A stretch of 11,217 nucleotides of DNA from Actinomycetota bacterium (GCA_030841245.1 JAVEDG010000360.1:1-11217); one strand, 5' to 3'; positions 1 through 8,467 are shown, counted from the first letter of the stretch. Notes: generated by a model not told the origin, from the sequence alone. Made by a program: numbers and translations.

Positions 1-370
1 CCTCGCCCGGATGCGCGAGGAGTACGACAAGAGCGGTGACACCGACACCGCCGTGATCACCGGTCTCGCCCGCACCGGCCGCCTCGTCACCGGCGCGGCC
101 ATGATCCTGTTCCTGGCGTTCCTCGCGCTGGCCGCGTCACCGGGCACCGACATCAAGGTGTTCGCGACCGCGCTCGGCATCGGCATCCTGCTCGACGCTA
201 CGGTCGTGCGCGCCCTGCTCGTGCCGGCCCTGGTCTCGCTGTTCGGCCGGTGGAACTGGTGGCTGCCCGCCTGGGCAGCCCGCCCCATGCGGGTGGAGCC
301 GCACGCCGCGATCCCCGAGCAGCGCCGCGGCGGCCAGCGCGACCGCGAGCTGCAGCCCTCGGGCGACTGA
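1..370 (+). CDS. MMPL/RND family transporter, C-terminal end (partial)
   Basis: Only the last ~122 residues are present; the reading frame is open from base 2 and its 5' end lies outside the window, so the ATG at 11 is internal. The visible part matches the end of the second membrane block of MMPL proteins: the R-E-E-Y cytoplasmic stretch, then LARTGR leading into two hydrophobic segments (roughly bases 95-145 and 155-230), then the closing LLDATVVR and GRWNWWLP motifs typical of this family. A charged, Arg/Glu/Gln-rich cytoplasmic tail follows. MMPL proteins of actinomycetes export lipids, siderophores or drugs using the proton gradient; the substrate cannot be read from this fragment. It is transcribed toward the thioesterase gene, with 40 bases between the two stop codons. 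The family call is secure, the substrate unknown. Confidence 0.85.
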   Translation, partial: LARMREEYDKSGDTDTAVITGLARTGRLVTGAAMILFLAFLALAASPGTDIKVFATALGIGILLDATVVRALLVPALVSLFGRWNWWLPAWAARPMRVEPHAAIPEQRRGGQRDRELQPSGD

Positions 371-410
371 ACCAGGTGGCCGGCCGGTTGCGACCGCCCG
401 CCTGCTTCGC

Positions 411-824
411 TCAGGTCTCGAGGTAGCGGCTGAGAAACTCTCGTTCCTCCGGGCTGACCCGGCGGGGCCGCTCGGCCACCAGGTCGTAGGGCACCAGCAC
501 CGAGGCTGCCCGCGCGAACACCGTGGCTTCGTCGTGCACCTCGTAGCGGATCTCGAAGGACGCTCCCTTGATCGACCCGACCCACAGCTCGATATCGACG
601 CCGCGCGGGTGGTAGACCAGCGGTCGCTTGTAGTCGATCTCGTGGTGAGCGACCAGGACGCCCTCGGCGAGCGCCTTGCCGCCGAAGTCCGAGCCGAGGC
701 TGAACAGCATGTCCACCCGGGACTCTTCCAGGTAGGTCAGGTAGACGACGTTGTTGACGTGACCGTAGGCGTCCATGTCCGACCAGCGCATGGCGCAGCG
801 GTACCGGTGCCGCTCGCCGGTCAC
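411..824 (-). CDS. Hotdog-fold acyl-CoA thioesterase (4HBT/YbgC type)
   Basis: A 137-residue protein, normal for a single-domain 4HBT thioesterase, which hydrolyses acyl-CoA to free acid and CoA in the cytoplasm. The active-site segment DMDAYGHVNN spans residues 16-25; D18 matches the catalytic aspartate of the family (known from 4-hydroxybenzoyl-CoA thioesterase and YbgC), followed by Y28 and the EESR helix. The acyl substrate cannot be inferred. The GTG at 824 is chosen because a strong GAGGTGG lies four bases upstream; the ATG at residue 12 would cut into the first beta strand. The start is only 9 bases after the ettA stop codon, so the two are very probably co-transcribed and translationally coupled. 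A thioesterase close downstream of the ABC-F gene recalls the Rv2477c-Rv2475c neighbourhood of Mycobacterium tuberculosis (recalled, not searched). Confidence 0.9.
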   Translation of the reverse strand: MTGERHRYRCAMRWSDMDAYGHVNNVVYLTYLEESRVDMLFSLGSDFGGKALAEGVLVAHHEIDYKRPLVYHPRGVDIELWVGSIKGASFEIRYEVHDEATVFARAASVLVPYDLVAERPRRVSPEEREFLSRYLET

Positions 825-828
825 GGCG

Positions 829-833
829 CCACC

Positions 834-835
<2 letters not shown>
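829..835 (-). promoter_or_regulatory. Ribosome-binding site of the thioesterase, overlapping the ettA stop
   Basis: GAGGTGG lies four bases before the GTG start at 824. Its first two bases are part of the ettA TGA stop codon (836-834), so a ribosome terminating on ettA sits on the next gene's binding site. This decides the thioesterase start and supports coupling. Confidence 0.7.
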
Positions 836-2498
<1,663 letters not shown>

Positions 2499-2505
2499 GA
2501 CGCCA

Positions 2506-2511
2506 AGCCTA
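2506..2511 (-). promoter_or_regulatory. Probable -10 element for a leaderless ettA transcript
   Basis: TAGGCT on the minus strand fits the actinobacterial TANNNT -10 pattern and ends seven bases before the ettA ATG. Transcription would therefore begin at or within a base or two of the start codon. There is no Shine-Dalgarno-like sequence between hexamer and ATG, which agrees with leaderless translation. No convincing -35 is seen at the usual spacing, which is common in these genomes. Confidence 0.5.
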
Positions 2512-2541
2512 GTTGCGCCGCAAAGCGGCCATGGAGGCCGC

Positions 2542-2588
2542 GCCCGGGCCGGACGGGCGACGGGGGAAGGCCGACCCCCGGCCCGGGC
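2542..2588 (-). terminator. GC-rich hairpin region after ssb, possible intrinsic terminator
   Basis: A perfect 11-bp inverted repeat (2542-2552 with 2578-2588, core CCCGGGCCGG/CCGGCCCGGG) begins 13 bases after the ssb stop codon. A second, mutually exclusive hairpin (CGGGGG 2561-2566 with CCCCCG 2575-2580, 8-base loop) sits inside it and shares bases with one outer arm. There is no U-tract, but actinobacterial terminators often lack one. Placement between ssb and the ettA promoter supports termination; some of the pairing may simply reflect the very high GC content. Confidence 0.5.
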
Positions 2589-2600
2589 ACGGCCGGCCCG

Positions 2601-3080
2601 TCAGGCAGCGGTCCGCGGGACCGTCTCGTCCACGTCGTCGGAGCCGACCGGCTCGAGGGGGAACCCGTCCGGACCCGCCTCGGCCTCGTCGTACTCGCGG
2701 GCGACATTGGGCTCGGCCCCGCCGCTGCTCTTGGTGAAGACCGCGACGCCGCGCGACAGGTCGTGCCCGACGGAGTCGGCGACGATCTCGACGACCAGGC
2801 GCCGCTGACCGTCCTTGTCGTAGCTGCTGTCCCTGAGCCGGCCGTGCACGAGGACCGGCTGGCCCTTGTGCACGGAACGAGCGACGTTCTCGGCCGCGTT
2901 GCGCCAGGTCGTCACCGTGTAGAACATGGTGTCGCCGTCTCGCCAGTCGCCCAGGCCGCGGTCGTAGCGCCGCTCGGTGGACGCCAGCCGGAAGCTGGTG
3001 ACCTTGGCACCGTTGCTGGTCGTCCGCAGCGACGGATCGGTCGCCACATGCCCGACCACCGTCACGATCGTCTCGTTCAC
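2601..3080 (-). CDS. ssb: Single-stranded DNA-binding protein, short type without acidic tip
   Basis: A 159-residue OB-fold SSB that coats single-stranded DNA in replication and repair. The OB core covers about residues 1-112: VTVVGHVATDP at the start, SFRLASTER at 29-37, the FYTVTTWRNAAENVARS strand-helix at 53-69, then KGQPVLVHGRL at 72-82 and VEIVADSVGHDLSRG at 97-111. The remaining ~47 residues are acidic but lack the DDDxPF tip through which the main SSB recruits partner proteins, so this is the second, SsbB-like paralogue seen in actinomycetes; in M. tuberculosis a comparable short SSB (Rv2478c) also precedes the ABC-F gene (recalled). The GTG at 3080 is chosen because GAGGAGG sits four bases upstream and the SSB fold begins there; the frame is open further upstream, but the extra ~41 residues are Arg/Pro-rich and unlike the family. 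Confidence 0.93.
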   Translation of the reverse strand: MNETIVTVVGHVATDPSLRTTSNGAKVTSFRLASTERRYDRGLGDWRDGDTMFYTVTTWRNAAENVARSVHKGQPVLVHGRLRDSSYDKDGQRRLVVEIVADSVGHDLSRGVAVFTKSSGGAEPNVAREYDEAEAGPDGFPLEPVGSDDVDETVPRTAA

Positions 3081-3084
3081 CCGT

Positions 3085-3091
3085 CCTCCTC
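3085..3091 (-). promoter_or_regulatory. Ribosome-binding site fixing the ssb start
   Basis: GAGGAGG, a near-perfect anti-16S match, ends four bases before the GTG at 3080. It overrides the longer in-frame start at 3203. Confidence 0.75.
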
Positions 3092-3148
3092 GTCGCGTGG
3101 AAAGCTCACTCGACGATGGCACCGGGAGGCACCGAGCCGCGGGGACCA

Positions 3149-3166
3149 GGACAGATCTGTGGACAG
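3149..3166. repeat. Palindrome and direct repeat upstream of ssb
   Basis: A perfect 10-bp palindrome ACAGATCTGT (3151-3160) is embedded in two direct copies of GGACAG (3149-3154 and 3161-3166), about 70-85 bases upstream of the ssb start. It could be an operator, but the half-sites are short and no regulator is encoded nearby, so this is only a candidate. The whole 3081-3227 gap contains no TA step, so no canonical TANNNT -10 for ssb can be placed here. Confidence 0.3.
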
Positions 3167-3227
3167 GGAGTGCGGGCGCCCGGTGTGGATGGCGCGGTGC
3201 CAAAGCCTCCTCTGTGGTTCGCCTCAG

Positions 3228-4820
3228 CTACGTGTTGCGGACCGTGATCGATCTCGACCTGGTGTTGCCCGCGACGTCACGTGCGGTCGCCGTGATCTTG
3301 TGCTTGCCGACGGACTCGGAGAACGTGACCCGGTAGGTCGCCGTGGTCAGGCTGGTCCTGGTGATGGCCGCGTGGTGACCGTTGACGGTCACGGATGTCG
3401 GCAGCCCGTTCGCACCCGCGGTGAGCTTGCCCTTGACCGTCGTCGTCGTCGAGCTCAGCACGGCACCGTTGCTCGGCGACGTGATCGACGGTGCGCCCAT
3501 CATGTCGCGGACCGCCAGGGTGCCGAGGCTCTTGGCGACCGAGGTGGTGACGCTCTCACTGTCAGCGAAGCCGAGGAAGCCTCTGCCGTTGGCGGGAACG
3601 TTGAGGGAGTAACGGAAGCTGAACAGGTCGGCCGACGAGTGCGCGAAGACGATCTTCGACGGCGCGCGCGACCAGGTGAGGGCGACCGTGTCCGCAGCCG
3701 GGTCACCCTCGACCGAGAAGCGATCCGATCGTTGGAACACCGAGGCCGCCTTGGTGCCCAGGCCGGTCACGGTCTGGTCCGGGATCGCGGATCTGAAGGT
3801 GCTGCCGTGTCCCGGGAACGTGAAGCCGGCCGAGCCGGTGACCGCCGGGGCGACCTGCTGGGCGTACTGCAGGGAGACGGTGTGCGAGGCGCCGTCCGTC
3901 GAGCTGAACGTGTCCCGGATCCGCACCTGGTGGCCGCCGCGGAAGAAATGGCTGACCCGGGTGAACGTCACGCCGGCGGAGACCAAGCTGGGGCAAGAGA
4001 CAGAGGTCGGCGGGTATGCGTCGCTGACGCTGCACCGCTTCAGCGGAGCAGACTCGGTCAGCGTCACGTCTCCGTTGCTCGCGGTGTGGAAGCTGGTGGT
4101 CAACACCGACTGGGTCACGGTGAGGGCCTGCGTCCCACGGAGGAAATCGTGGACGGCGGACGGGAGATAGGCGTTGTGGCCGCTCACCCGGACTGCGCTC
4201 GCCGTCCCGGCGAGGTTCTGCCCCAGGCCGAAATGGCACGCACTCGACCCCGGCCCCCTGACCTCCATGGCCGGTATCTCGATCGTGGCGAGAATCTCAA
4301 CGCCACACTGACCTGCATCACCAATCCCGGCGACGCCCTCGGACTCCTCGGCGATCGCGGTGTAGCCGTACTTCTTCGAGCCGGCGAGTGCGGGAAGCAA
4401 TGCGTCGGTGTAGAGGATCGGACCAGAGTAGGAGCCGAGGTAGTCGGTGATCGCGGTGCCGACCGGCAGGGCACGTAGTCGGCAGTTCGCCGAGGGGTTC
4501 GCGTAGTTCACCACCGTGCTGAAAGCGCCCCCGGTCACCGGGACCGCGCTGGCGAGCGAGACCGACGACGGTCCGCTTGTCGAGATGAACACACAGAGGA
4601 TGTCGACGCTGGTCACGTCGTTCGACGTCTGTCCTGACACGGTGAAGTGATTCGTCGCGCTGGGCGCACCGTTGAACTGGAAGGTCGTGGTGCCGCTGGG
4701 CGTCGTGATCCTCGTGAACGTCCCGGGTCCGGGCGCTGCCCAGGCCGCTCCTGCTGCCGTCATGACAAGTCCCACGACCAGCGCCATGACAGCAAACCGA
4801 TGAGCAGGACGAACGGGCAT
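3228..4820 (-). CDS. Secreted protein of unknown function with C-terminal Ig-like domain
   Basis: A 530-residue exported protein that I cannot assign to a functional family. Residues 1-28 form a Sec signal peptide: basic MPVRPAHR, a hydrophobic core at about 9-24, and an AWA cleavage site before A29. No other membrane segment, lipobox, LPXTG sorting signal or catalytic motif is visible. The body is Ser/Thr/Val-rich with little Lys, as in extracellular beta-rich proteins, and has several cysteines in its first ~280 residues that could form disulphides. Residues ~443-530 form a bacterial Ig-like domain: PSITSPSNGAVLSS, VTVNGHHA, and the closing VGKHKITATARDVAGNTRSRSITV, resembling glucodextranase-B/Ig repeats. 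The N-terminal 30-90 segment may be another beta-sandwich. The ATG at 4820 has GGAG five bases upstream. It appears to be a single-gene unit; surface adhesion or carbohydrate binding is a guess. Confidence 0.8.
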   Translation of the reverse strand: MPVRPAHRFAVMALVVGLVMTAAGAAWAAPGPGTFTRITTPSGTTTFQFNGAPSATNHFTVSGQTSNDVTSVDILCVFISTSGPSSVSLASAVPVTGGAFSTVVNYANPSANCRLRALPVGTAITDYLGSYSGPILYTDALLPALAGSKKYGYTAIAEESEGVAGIGDAGQCGVEILATIEIPAMEVRGPGSSACHFGLGQNLAGTASAVRVSGHNAYLPSAVHDFLRGTQALTVTQSVLTTSFHTASNGDVTLTESAPLKRCSVSDAYPPTSVSCPSLVSAGVTFTRVSHFFRGGHQVRIRDTFSSTDGASHTVSLQYAQQVAPAVTGSAGFTFPGHGSTFRSAIPDQTVTGLGTKAASVFQRSDRFSVEGDPAADTVALTWSRAPSKIVFAHSSADLFSFRYSLNVPANGRGFLGFADSESVTTSVAKSLGTLAVRDMMGAPSITSPSNGAVLSSTTTTVKGKLTAGANGLPTSVTVNGHHAAITRTSLTTATYRVTFSESVGKHKITATARDVAGNTRSRSITVRNT

Positions 4821-5035
4821 GACCGCTCCACTTTGTCTCGGTGAGGCCAGGTACGGCGACCCGCTGGGCGCCTGGCAGCGGCCAAACGCTAGCGGTGCGA
4901 AGGGGTCCGGACTGTCGAACGCCCGAAGTGGCGATTCCGTGGGAAAACGGGCCTAGTCCGTCAACTCGGGCCATAACCGGTCACGACCCAGCAGGCTGCC
5001 TCCGACATACCGAGGGCAACCACAACGCCCAACCC
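4821..5035 (-). other. 215-base gap holding the promoter region of the secreted-protein gene
   Basis: This gap separates the end of the second GTPase gene from the secreted-protein gene, both on the minus strand. On that strand, TAGCGT (4886-4891) is the best -10-like hexamer and would give a ~58-base leader ending in the GGAG ribosome-binding site (4826-4829); no matching -35 is seen at 16-19 bases. A TTGACG (4959-4964) has no good partner. No strong hairpin terminator for the GTPase genes is visible; the best is an imperfect TGCC/GGCA stem near 5000-5021. Confidence 0.3.
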
Positions 5036-6676
5036 TCAGCCGCCCCGGGCCCCGTCGAGCGCCAGCCTGGCCCGCTCGTGGCGCTCCAGCTCGGTGCTGA
5101 CCGGCGTCAGCACCAGCCCGTCGGCCACCGCCTGGATGCTCTTGCGCAGCTTGCCCTCTACGCGACGCCGGCGCACTGCGGCCGTCCCCCGCACCAGGGC
5201 GCGCCCGGCCGTCGCGACCGCCAGGCCGAGCAGCACACCGCCCAGCAGCAACAGTGTCGGCACCGGGAACGCGGCTACGTCGGGCGTCGGCGGATCGGGC
5301 AGCCGCAGCCAGCTGTTGACCACCAGTAGCGCGAGCCACACCGCCCCCACGATCGCGGCACCGGTCAGCAGCCACTGCGCCGCGTTGACCACCCGCCACC
5401 ACGCGGGTGCCCGGTCGCCACCGAGATCGGTGCGCACCACGGCGGCGTCGAGGGTGTCGCGGATGTCAGCGAGCCGGATCTCGGTGGCCGCCCGGAGACC
5501 GTCCTGCCAGGCTCGCGGAAGGCCTTCGCCGGCCGAGTCGCACACCCGGCGTACGGCGCGCTCGACCTGCGCCTGCTGCACCGGCGTCGCCGCCGGCACC
5601 GACGAACGGACGAGCTCGCGCACCTCGCGACGTTCCCCCGTGCGCAGGTGCAGTCGGCGCAGTGGGTCGGGACGCAGCCGCCGGACCCAGCGGACCGGAG
5701 GCCAGCCGAGCTGTCCCTCCGCCCGCAACAGATAGGACCGCTCGACGGCCTCCCCGATGACCGGCACGCCGGCCGCTCCGGCCAGGGCGTCGACGAGCTG
5801 CTCACGGTCGCTTGAGCCGAACCCCACGGCAGCCTCGGCACCGACGGTCGGAGCGAGCTCGTCCACCAGCGTCTCGAGGTCGGCGACCAGCCGGTCGTTC
5901 CTCGCGCGCCGTCGCTGCACAGCGCCGGACAGCAGCAGCCGAACGTCCTCGAGGCCGGTGCCGTCCAGGGCCGAGCAGGTGAGCACCCGCGAGCGCGGCA
6001 ACCCGTCGAGGTCCACCAGCCTGCGCAGGTCGGCAGCACAGTCAGCAGCCGCGAACGGGTTCAGCGTGTCGATCTGGTTGAGCAGCACCACGGTCACCGA
6101 GTCGTGCCCGGCGAGCCGTCGGAGGTAGTGCTGGTGCAGGGCTTCATCGGCGTACTTCTGGGGGTCGACCACCCACACCAGCAGGTCCACCATCTCGACC
6201 AGCCGGTCGACCTCGAGGCGGTGCTCCAGCTCGGTCGAGTCGTGGTCCGGCAGGTCGAGTAGCACCAGACCGGCCAGGTCGTCGAACTCCTCGGTGTGCC
6301 GCCAGTCGGTCTGGCGCCGCGGCACACCGAGCCACTGGACCAGAGGGGCTGCACCCTCGGCACCCCACACGCAGGCGAACGCCCGCGACGTCGTCGGACG
6401 GCGTACGCCGGCGGGTGAGAGCTCCTGGCCGGCCAACGCGTTGAACAGCGTCGACTTGCCGCTGCCGGTGGAACCTGCGATCGCGACCACGGTGTGCTCA
6501 CCGGACAACCGCAGCCGCTCCCCCGCCCGTGCGGTCAACGCACGGGCGCGCTCGAGCAGGACCGGCTCGGCCCGGCCGTCCAGCTCGGCAACTGCCTCGT
6601 CGAGCGAGGCGAGCAGCGTCGGCAGATCGGACCTGCGGTGCTTGCCACGGGCCCGGTGTCCGCTCGTCGTGGTCAC
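5036..6676 (-). CDS. Dynamin-like/YfjP-type GTPase, second of a coupled pair
   Basis: A 546-residue membrane-associated GTPase. The P-loop GSTGSGKST covers residues 68-76, the switch-like RPTT 93-96, G3 is DLPD (141-144, Asp where Gly is usual), G4 is NQID (200-203) and a G5-like CSAL begins at 234. A helical region at about 255-425 precedes two predicted membrane segments (about 434-456 and 472-492), then a basic VRRRRVEGKLRK stretch and a helical tail. This order (GTPase, helices, hydrophobic pair near the C-terminus) is like the bacterial dynamin-like proteins, and a tandem pair recalls DynA/DynB, which stabilise FtsZ rings in Streptomyces; orthology is my inference. The GTG at 6676 overlaps the stop of the preceding GTPase in a GTGA tetramer. 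The frame runs much further upstream but overlaps that gene, so it is not used. Confidence 0.88.
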   Translation of the reverse strand: MTTTSGHRARGKHRRSDLPTLLASLDEAVAELDGRAEPVLLERARALTARAGERLRLSGEHTVVAIAGSTGSGKSTLFNALAGQELSPAGVRRPTTSRAFACVWGAEGAAPLVQWLGVPRRQTDWRHTEEFDDLAGLVLLDLPDHDSTELEHRLEVDRLVEMVDLLVWVVDPQKYADEALHQHYLRRLAGHDSVTVVLLNQIDTLNPFAAADCAADLRRLVDLDGLPRSRVLTCSALDGTGLEDVRLLLSGAVQRRRARNDRLVADLETLVDELAPTVGAEAAVGFGSSDREQLVDALAGAAGVPVIGEAVERSYLLRAEGQLGWPPVRWVRRLRPDPLRRLHLRTGERREVRELVRSSVPAATPVQQAQVERAVRRVCDSAGEGLPRAWQDGLRAATEIRLADIRDTLDAAVVRTDLGGDRAPAWWRVVNAAQWLLTGAAIVGAVWLALLVVNSWLRLPDPPTPDVAAFPVPTLLLLGGVLLGLAVATAGRALVRGTAAVRRRRVEGKLRKSIQAVADGLVLTPVSTELERHERARLALDGARGG

Positions 6677-8364
6677 CGGGCGTCCTCGACGTCCTGCACC
6701 GCGAGCCGAAGCCGCTCGCCCGCGCGCTCGGGCACCGCTGCAACGGCGAGCCGCGAGGTGAACCGGGCCCGTTCGGCGGCGAGCAGCTCCTCGACGCGGC
6801 GGTGCAGCTCGGCGCGCGAGCGGCCGGCGAGGGTGCGCATCGCCTGGTCGCCGAGGACCGCCTCGAGCACCTTCTGGCTCAGGACGGACGCCCCACCGGC
6901 GACGACGAGCTCGCCACCCGCCAGGCCGCCCGTGTGGGCGAAGACCACGATCATCAGGAGCAGACCGACGCCGTTGACGCCCAGCGCGAGGAAGCGAGCG
7001 GTCGCGCGCTTGCCCTGCACCTCCGAGCGGACCAGGTCGACGATCCAGCCCTGCCACTCCCGCACCGCAGCAGACGTCGCCGGGCCGAGGCCGGGAGAGC
7101 TGCGGCGGAGGTCGTCCCGGCCGAGCAGTGCGACACCCGCCGGCTCGGCCGACCACGCCATGACGCAACGTTCCGCGGCCTCCTCCGCGGCCGCGAGCAC
7201 CAACGCCTCGACTCCTGTCTCCAGAGCGGCCACGAGCTCGGCGCCCGGTTGCGGGCGGCCCTTCACCGCCGCAGTGACCCGGTCACGCACCCGGCCGAGC
7301 TTCTCCTCCAGCGACCTCATCAGCTCTCCGGTGCCGACGAACTCCTGCCACCGGGCCAGCACCTCACCACGCAGCAAGGAGCCGTCGGTGCTCTCGCGGT
7401 CGACCCGCTGCAGAGCATGGTCGTAGCTCTGGTCCACGACAGCGCTCAACCGGGTGGCGACCTCGGCCTGGGCATCGGCGGCTGCAGCGAGCTCGAAGCA
7501 GCGCTGGCCGAGCGAGCGGAGCGCGCCGTCGAGGGTGTAGCGGACGACCGACGCGCGCACCGACGCGTCGGATGCGAGCTGCTCGAGCCAGCCCCGGATC
7601 GGGTCCACGACCCCGTCGGGGAGCATCGCGTCGTACGGGGTGGTCTCGGGCAGGACGAACAGCGGCGCGCCACCGAGTCCGTGCTCGGTGAGCATGGTGG
7701 CCAGGTGGCCGCGGACCTCGTCCGTCGCCCCGTCGGGCACCCGGTCGAGGATGACCGCGACGGCCGTCCCGCGGGCGACCGCGGTGCGGAGGAACTCCCA
7801 CGGCACCGCGTCGGCGTAGCGAGCCGCGGTCGTGACGAACATCCACATGTCGGCAGCGGCGAGCAGCTGCGTGGCCAGCTCGCGGTTGGCGGTCACGACG
7901 GAGTCGATGTCCGGTGCGTCGAGCACAGCGAGCCCGGGGAAGAGCGCCCCGCTCGCCACCAGCTGGATGCTGGCGGGGTCCGAGGTGCTCGCGCTGGTCC
8001 GCGTCAGTCCCGGCAGGATCCGGCGGTCCTGGAACCAGCCGACATCGCCCGGATGGTGGGCCAGCACCGCCGACCGCGTCGTGGGTCGCAGGACGCCGGC
8101 CGCGCTGACCCGGGACCCGACGAGGGAGTTCACCAGGGTCGACTTGCCGGCTCCGGTCGGCCCACCCACCACGGCGAGCACCGGAGCGTCGATCCGGCGC
8201 AGCCGGGGCAGCACGTAGTCGGCCAGCTGGTCGGCGATCTCACGGCGCAGCCGGCGCGACGCGTCGACGTCGGCGACCTCCAGGGTCAGGGACAGCCCAC
8301 CTACCTGCTCGGCCAGCCCGTCGAGGGCCTCGAGCAGCGGTTCGGTGTCCGCCGTGGTGGTCAC
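6673..8364 (-). CDS. Dynamin-like GTPase, first of a coupled pair
   Basis: A 563-residue dynamin-family protein. The P-loop GGPTGAGKST spans 67-76 and RPTT 93-96, exactly the same numbering as the partner encoded immediately downstream. G3 is DAPD (149-152); at the expected G4 position there is ILDRVP (205-210), not N/TKxD, so guanine recognition may be altered. A long helical region (about 260-455) leads to a hydrophobic segment at 457-477 and a weaker one at about 482-500, then a charged coiled tail. The GTG at 8364 is preferred: GTGAGG lies nine bases upstream, and the protein then opens VTTT like its partner. The ATG at 8373 (three codons earlier) directly abuts that site and is the alternative. 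The stop overlaps the partner's GTG, indicating equal-dose synthesis and probably a heteromeric complex acting at the membrane. Confidence 0.87.
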   Translation of the reverse strand: MTTTADTEPLLEALDGLAEQVGGLSLTLEVADVDASRRLRREIADQLADYVLPRLRRIDAPVLAVVGGPTGAGKSTLVNSLVGSRVSAAGVLRPTTRSAVLAHHPGDVGWFQDRRILPGLTRTSASTSDPASIQLVASGALFPGLAVLDAPDIDSVVTANRELATQLLAAADMWMFVTTAARYADAVPWEFLRTAVARGTAVAVILDRVPDGATDEVRGHLATMLTEHGLGGAPLFVLPETTPYDAMLPDGVVDPIRGWLEQLASDASVRASVVRYTLDGALRSLGQRCFELAAAADAQAEVATRLSAVVDQSYDHALQRVDRESTDGSLLRGEVLARWQEFVGTGELMRSLEEKLGRVRDRVTAAVKGRPQPGAELVAALETGVEALVLAAAEEAAERCVMAWSAEPAGVALLGRDDLRRSSPGLGPATSAAVREWQGWIVDLVRSEVQGKRATARFLALGVNGVGLLLMIVVFAHTGGLAGGELVVAGGASVLSQKVLEAVLGDQAMRTLAGRSRAELHRRVEELLAAERARFTSRLAVAAVPERAGERLRLAVQDVEDAR

Positions 8365-8373
8365 GGGGATCAT

Positions 8374-8379
8374 CCTCAC
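8374..8379 (-). promoter_or_regulatory. Ribosome-binding site of the first dynamin-like gene
   Basis: GTGAGG ends nine bases before the GTG at 8364 and zero bases before the ATG at 8373, which argues for the GTG. Confidence 0.5.
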
Positions 8380-8400
8380 CCAGGCGGGTCCCTCGACACC

Positions 8401-8451
8401 CGTGATCGGGGCAACCGCGGCGCGCGAGTCGTCCGGGTTGCCCCGATCACG
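8401..8451. repeat. Perfect 16-bp inverted repeat (hairpin) before the dynamin-like genes
   Basis: CGTGATCGGGGCAACC (8401-8416) is exactly complementary to 8436-8451, with a 19-base loop. On the minus strand the hairpin begins 16 bases after the stop of the small 69-codon gene and ends 36 bases before the GTG at 8364. It has no U-tract. A 12-bp palindrome, GCAGCCGGCTGC (8453-8464), lies next to it. It may terminate the small gene's transcript, act as a leader structure for the GTPase operon, or be a protein-binding site. Confidence 0.75.
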
Positions 8452-8467
8452 TGCAGCCGGCTGCCCC

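Noticed and set aside
6677..7168. Extension of the second GTPase to 7168
   Set aside because: It would overlap the first GTPase gene by nearly 500 bases with low-complexity sequence; the GTGA overlap start restores motif register with the partner.
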